The notes under the pieces are model-generated. The model was not told the origin of the DNA, did no database searches, and was given only the letters and a program-made list of their open reading frames with translations. From Mediterraneibacter butyricigenes (GTDB taxonomy: Bacteria; Bacillota; Clostridia; Lachnospirales; Lachnospiraceae), in assembly GCF_003574295.1 (NCBI RefSeq), contig NZ_BHGK01000001.1:1054001-1118000 (forward strand): a stretch of 64,000 bases of DNA, given 5' to 3'. Positions 61,070 to 64,000 of the stretch are shown here, one piece after another. Positions within the stretch are counted from its first letter, which is position 1. Each line of letters starts with the position of its first letter. The position numbers and the translations under genes were made by a program.

Positions 61070-61742
61070 AATCTTCATCCTCCCATTCTTCTCGCACAGG
61101 CGTGTGCAGCTTTTTCTCAATGCTGTTTTCCTCATCCAAAAGCAGGTTATAGCCAAACCGATAATCATAGCGGTACAGTTTCCCCAGCAGGTCATTGATG
61201 ATGATGCGGCAAGCCAAAATGACACGGGTTTTATCCACCTGCATCAGCTGGTAGCGTTGATAATTGCTGTAATATTCTTCATGACGGTGGGTATTGCTGA
61301 CAGTATCTTCAAACAAAATATCTACTGCATCCTGACAACCATCCTCTTTTTCCCCCTCCATACAGTTCAAAAGTTCCATTACCATAGGGAAGCTCTGTTC
61401 ATCCATAGGAGCTTCTGCTGCAAGAAAACCGATCAGAGCAGATAAGAGCAGACAGGCTGCTGCCTGTTCCTGATCCGTCAAAACATCCATTGTTTTCTCC
61501 ACATTTGGCAGGATCTTTTCTTTCACAAAATCTGCCGCGTCACCGGAATAAAGCTGACGGATAGAATCTATGGACAATGAAACTGTCACGGTATCTAAGG
61601 AGAAATCAAAGGGGTCATCTTGCTTTGGCGTTCTCCGAAGTTTGTTTAACATGGTAGAAAGAATGTCGCCGCCAAAATACACGGCAATCACCAGTAAATC
61701 AAAAACAGAAATCAGTTTAATAAATGTAATCAGAACACTCAT
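61050..61742 (-). CDS. ICE protein with N-terminal membrane anchor, unknown
   Basis: 230 residues. One membrane helix at residues 4-24 (LITFIKLISVFDLLVIAVYF), then a soluble helical region (SIDSIRQLYSGDAADFVKEK, AAACLLLSALIGFLAAEAPM) and a Tyr- and acid-rich end. It is not a known enzyme. It precedes topB with overlap and follows a small Cys-rich protein. Position suggests a membrane-linked transfer protein of the ICE. Confidence 0.6.
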   Translation of the reverse strand: MSVLITFIKLISVFDLLVIAVYFGGDILSTMLNKLRRTPKQDDPFDFSLDTVTVSLSIDSIRQLYSGDAADFVKEKILPNVEKTMDVLTDQEQAAACLLLSALIGFLAAEAPMDEQSFPMVMELLNCMEGEKEDGCQDAVDILFEDTVSNTHRHEEYYSNYQRYQLMQVDKTRVILACRIIINDLLGKLYRYDYRFGYNLLLDEENSIEKKLHTPVREEWEDEDYETCNC

Positions 61743-61933
61743 TTTTTTCGTTTCCTTTCTTTAAGCCAGCGTTCCATCTCACGATGGCAGATACCTACGC
61801 AGGGTCTTCCATAATTCCCGCAACCATAGCAGGGGTGGCTGTGGGGTAAAGAAGGAGGACGGGAAGTTTCCTTCCCGCCCTCCGGCCTGCGTATCATCAT
61901 GCGTTCATAGGGACTGTCTGTGAAACGGGTCAT
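61739..61933 (-). CDS. small cysteine-rich ICE protein
   Basis: 64 residues with CYGCGNYGRPCVGICHRE, four Cys and a His in a zinc-knuckle-like spacing, and a basic tail (WLKERKRKK). It overlaps its neighbours by four bases on each side, so it is translated in a coupled chain. Zinc and nucleic-acid binding are guessed from the motif. Confidence 0.6.
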   Translation of the reverse strand: MTRFTDSPYERMMIRRPEGGKETSRPPSLPHSHPCYGCGNYGRPCVGICHREMERWLKERKRKK

Positions 61934-62694
61934 TTCACACTGTCCTCATCATCTTCTTCTGTGCTGCCCCCGTCAGCATCCGGTTCTTCCGACTCCTCAC
62001 CCTCGGTTTCCCATTCCTCGGAATCTTCCTCGCCATAATCATAATCGTCCAGACTGTCATTGCCCTTGGTCTTAGGCTTGTTCTTAACGAGCTTCAAGTA
62101 GGCAAATACGCCACCGCCTCCCAGCAGAGCCAGCAAAAGGACCAGCGCAGCCGGGTTCAATCCGGCAGGCTTCTCCTTTTCCGGCTCCGATGTTTCTGCC
62201 GGAGGTTCCGGTGCTTTGCCCGTACATTTACTCTTATCAGTTGCGCAGACCGGGCAGGCCGTATTGACCGCCCCTGCTTCACATTTTGTTGAACAGCTGC
62301 ATACCGCAGGCATCTCCTCTTTGGTTTTTCCATCTTCCATCAGCGCCGCAAGGTCTGCATCGTCCACCTGATTCAGAAAGTGAACAGCAGTCTCCTTGTC
62401 CTCATTCGCCCTATCAATCAAGATGTAAAAGTAATTTCCAGCTTTGGTCGTAACAGTAATAAGCTGCTTATTGCCTCCAAAATCATCCACCAATGCCGCA
62501 TTCCCCTCCGGTGTAAGTGCCGGTGCCGGTTCTGTTTCTTCCACAATCACATTGCTGTCATTGGTAGAATCCTCTGCCGGTGCCGCCGGAGCCTGTTCTG
62601 ACCCCTGTGCGAAAGCAGGGATTGTAAAGCCAAATGCCACAACCATTGTCAGGCAAAGGGCGGAAAGTGTTTTGCAAATTCTTTTATTCTTCAT
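61930..62694 (-). CDS. DUF4366 / CD1107-like secreted membrane protein
   Basis: 254 residues. Signal peptide (KTLSALCLTMVVAFGFTIPAFA), an outside domain with ITVTTKAGNYFYILIDRA and a Cys cluster (CSCSTKCEAGAVNTACPVC), one C-terminal membrane helix (AALVLLLALLGGGGVFAYL) and a very acidic cytoplasmic tail. This is the CD1107-type protein of Tn1549 ICEs, presumed part of the mating channel on the outer face of the membrane. ATG 62694 has GGAGG before it. Confidence 0.85.
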   Translation of the reverse strand: MKNKRICKTLSALCLTMVVAFGFTIPAFAQGSEQAPAAPAEDSTNDSNVIVEETEPAPALTPEGNAALVDDFGGNKQLITVTTKAGNYFYILIDRANEDKETAVHFLNQVDDADLAALMEDGKTKEEMPAVCSCSTKCEAGAVNTACPVCATDKSKCTGKAPEPPAETSEPEKEKPAGLNPAALVLLLALLGGGGVFAYLKLVKNKPKTKGNDSLDDYDYGEEDSEEWETEGEESEEPDADGGSTEEDDEDSVK

Positions 62695-62941
62695 AAGCGG
62701 TAGCCTCCTGATTATTTGATTCCGACAGTGCTGTATCTCTGCCGTGGTTCATTTCACCGGAAAGCATAGCGTTCAGCTGTGCTGGAGTCATGCGTAACGC
62801 ACGAACCATCTGAACGATTTCCAGATTCTCTGCCTCCGTTTTCTGTGCTTCCAAGGTCTTGAGCTTTTCCTGATATTCCGCAATCTTCTCACGGGTTTTC
62901 TCAATTTCCTGGTCGATACGTTCAATTTTGTTTTTTGCCAT
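62684..62941 (-). CDS. DUF4315 family protein
   Basis: 85 residues. An N-terminal coiled coil (KIERIDQEIEKTREKIAEYQ, EKLKTLEAQKTEAENLEIV) and a C-terminal MVRALRMTPAQLNAMLSG helix. It matches DUF4315, always next to DUF4366 in these ICEs. The 3' end overlaps the DUF4366 start by 11 bases. It probably forms oligomers; function unknown. Confidence 0.82.
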   Translation of the reverse strand: MAKNKIERIDQEIEKTREKIAEYQEKLKTLEAQKTEAENLEIVQMVRALRMTPAQLNAMLSGEMNHGRDTALSESNNQEATAYEE

Positions 62942-62969
62942 AACCGTTCACTCCTTTCCACAAAGTCTG

Positions 62970-64000
62970 TTACCAGTTCATCAGGCCGTAGCCCTTAATA
63001 CTTTGATAATTCAGGTCATAACTTTTGATCTTGCAGGCATCGCCGGAATTTCCCTCCACGGTATAAACACGGCTGCCATCCGTACCGATCACGATACCCA
63101 CATGGTCTGCTGTCCCATCCAAATCCCAATCAAAGAAAATTGCATCTCCGGGAGCCAGATTGTTATAGCCTCTTGCACCCCATTGTCCATGAGACTGGAA
63201 CCACGGAACGCCCTGCCACTCACAGCCTGCAAAGCGCGGTTCACTTTTTCCAGCCTGGTTATAACACCAGGATACAAAGCAGGCGCACCACTCCACGCGG
63301 CTGTCAAAGCCATACCAGCTCCAATAAGGATAGCCGCCCACATTGCCGACCTGACGCTTGGCCAGCTCCACCAGCTGCGGATTTCCGGGACGGGTTCCAT
63401 TTACGAACTGCACACCGGTCAAGTCCTCGGAATTGCTCATGTCAGGGGAACCACCGCCAAACAACAGCGGCTTATTGCCCATGGTCTGCCGGTAAACCTG
63501 ATACATTTCCATCTGCTCCGGGGTCAGTAACTCCGACGCCACAGCGGAAATGGGCTTGCTGGTGAGTTTCACATTCAAAATGTAATACTCATAGGGGACT
63601 TCTTCTGAGGTGGTCTCGCCGGTCTCCGGGTCGGTGGAGGTCTCCGTGCGGTAGCGAATCTCCACTTCCTCAGTAAGCGTCAGCTGATACTGTGCTGCAA
63701 ACACACGCGCCAGCTCTGCCTGAGCGCTCTGCTGGGTGTAACCTTGCAAGACGGCAGACAGAAATGCTGCCAGCTCATGAGGGTCATGGCCGATCATACC
63801 AAGGTCATAGCGATACTCGTCATACCCTGGGTGGCTGCTTTCAATGTTGTCGATTTCCTCCTGCAACTGGACTTCTCTGGCTGCATAATCTGCCTCCACT
63901 GCCAGCATTTCCGGGTCATCCGACGGATAGGTGGTGCCGGAGAGAACGGAACCGATGCTCTGCGCCATCATGGAGCAGGAGGACATGGTATTCATCAGCA
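62970..64000 (-). CDS. CD1108-like CHAP-domain cell-wall hydrolase, 5' end missing
   Basis: At least 341 residues; the frame is still open at the window edge, so the N-terminus is missing. The C-terminal CHAP/NlpC-like domain has WCACFVSWCYNQAG (Cys), DGTADHVGIVIG (His) and TVEGNSGD (Asn/Asp). Upstream is a helical region (MLAVEADYAAREVQLQEEID) and a segment LLTPEQMEMYQVYRQTMG. It is the peptidoglycan hydrolase that opens the wall for the mating channel, in the usual place before DUF4315. VirB4- and VirD4-like genes are expected beyond the edge. Confidence 0.87.
   Translation of the reverse strand, partial: LMNTMSSCSMMAQSIGSVLSGTTYPSDDPEMLAVEADYAAREVQLQEEIDNIESSHPGYDEYRYDLGMIGHDPHELAAFLSAVLQGYTQQSAQAELARVFAAQYQLTLTEEVEIRYRTETSTDPETGETTSEEVPYEYYILNVKLTSKPISAVASELLTPEQMEMYQVYRQTMGNKPLLFGGGSPDMSNSEDLTGVQFVNGTRPGNPQLVELAKRQVGNVGGYPYWSWYGFDSRVEWCACFVSWCYNQAGKSEPRFAGCEWQGVPWFQSHGQWGARGYNNLAPGDAIFFDWDLDGTADHVGIVIGTDGSRVYTVEGNSGDACKIKSYDLNYQSIKGYGLMNW

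Noticed and set aside
61070-61225. N-terminal extension of topoisomerase III
   Set aside because: These codons are the preceding gene in another frame; MKLVIAEKPS at 61069 is the normal start and has GGGAGG nine bases upstream.

Overview
The window looks like chromosome of a gut-type Clostridia (probably Lachnospiraceae or a relative) loaded with mobile DNA. Support: Gram-positive ribosome binding sites (AGGAGG), a PurO-type IMP cyclohydrolase, a YczE-family membrane protein and a large Tn1549/Tn916-like conjugative element. The taxon is inferred from gene families, not from a marker gene. No rRNA, tRNA or CRISPR array was seen. Almost every gene lies on the minus strand, so operons read from high to low coordinates.

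Region 1 (1-1835) is host chromosome: the start of an IMP cyclohydrolase, a YczE-like membrane protein and an SGNH esterase gene split by a one-base frameshift.

Region 2 (about 2070-16760) is an AT-richer defence island transcribed as one operon: XRE regulator, C5-cytosine methyltransferase (DrmMII-like), SNF2 helicase (DrmD-like), type III Mod-like adenine methyltransferase, type III Res-like helicase-nuclease, DrmA, DrmB, DrmC and a small unknown protein. It combines signature genes of class 1 and class 2 DISARM with a complete type III restriction-modification pair, and is the strongest candidate for an undescribed system here.

Region 3 (about 16.8-21.05 kb) carries a MOBP-type relaxase, a small unknown protein, MobC, a possible antirepressor remnant and a Tn916-type integrase. 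With region 2 it looks like an integrative mobilizable element (IME) carrying the defence island.

Region 4 (about 21.1 kb to beyond the right edge) is a Tn1549-organised integrative conjugative element (ICE): integrase, Xis-like protein and Orf7-like sigma factor at one end; then cargo in the place where Tn1549 carries vanB; then relaxase, MobC, a giant methylase-helicase, CHC2/LtrC protein, topoisomerase III, DUF4366, DUF4315 and a CHAP-domain cell-wall hydrolase. The cargo is two paralogous antimicrobial-peptide-type ABC modules, each with its own OmpR-type two-component system, sigma factor and small ORF. Eight promoters share one architecture: an 11-bp-period direct repeat placed exactly 6 bp from a -10 box. 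Each regulon has its own repeat sequence. Ahead of each sigma gene sits a conserved leader of three stem-loops whose paired bases co-vary, then a 35-codon ORF, a terminator and a hairpin over the sigma gene's Shine-Dalgarno sequence.

Other notable points are a tnpV gene nested out of frame, with its own ribosome binding site, inside the giant methylase-helicase gene; an in-frame CHC2-LtrC fusion; a leftover permease tail; and similar structured, oriT-like sequences downstream of both relaxases.
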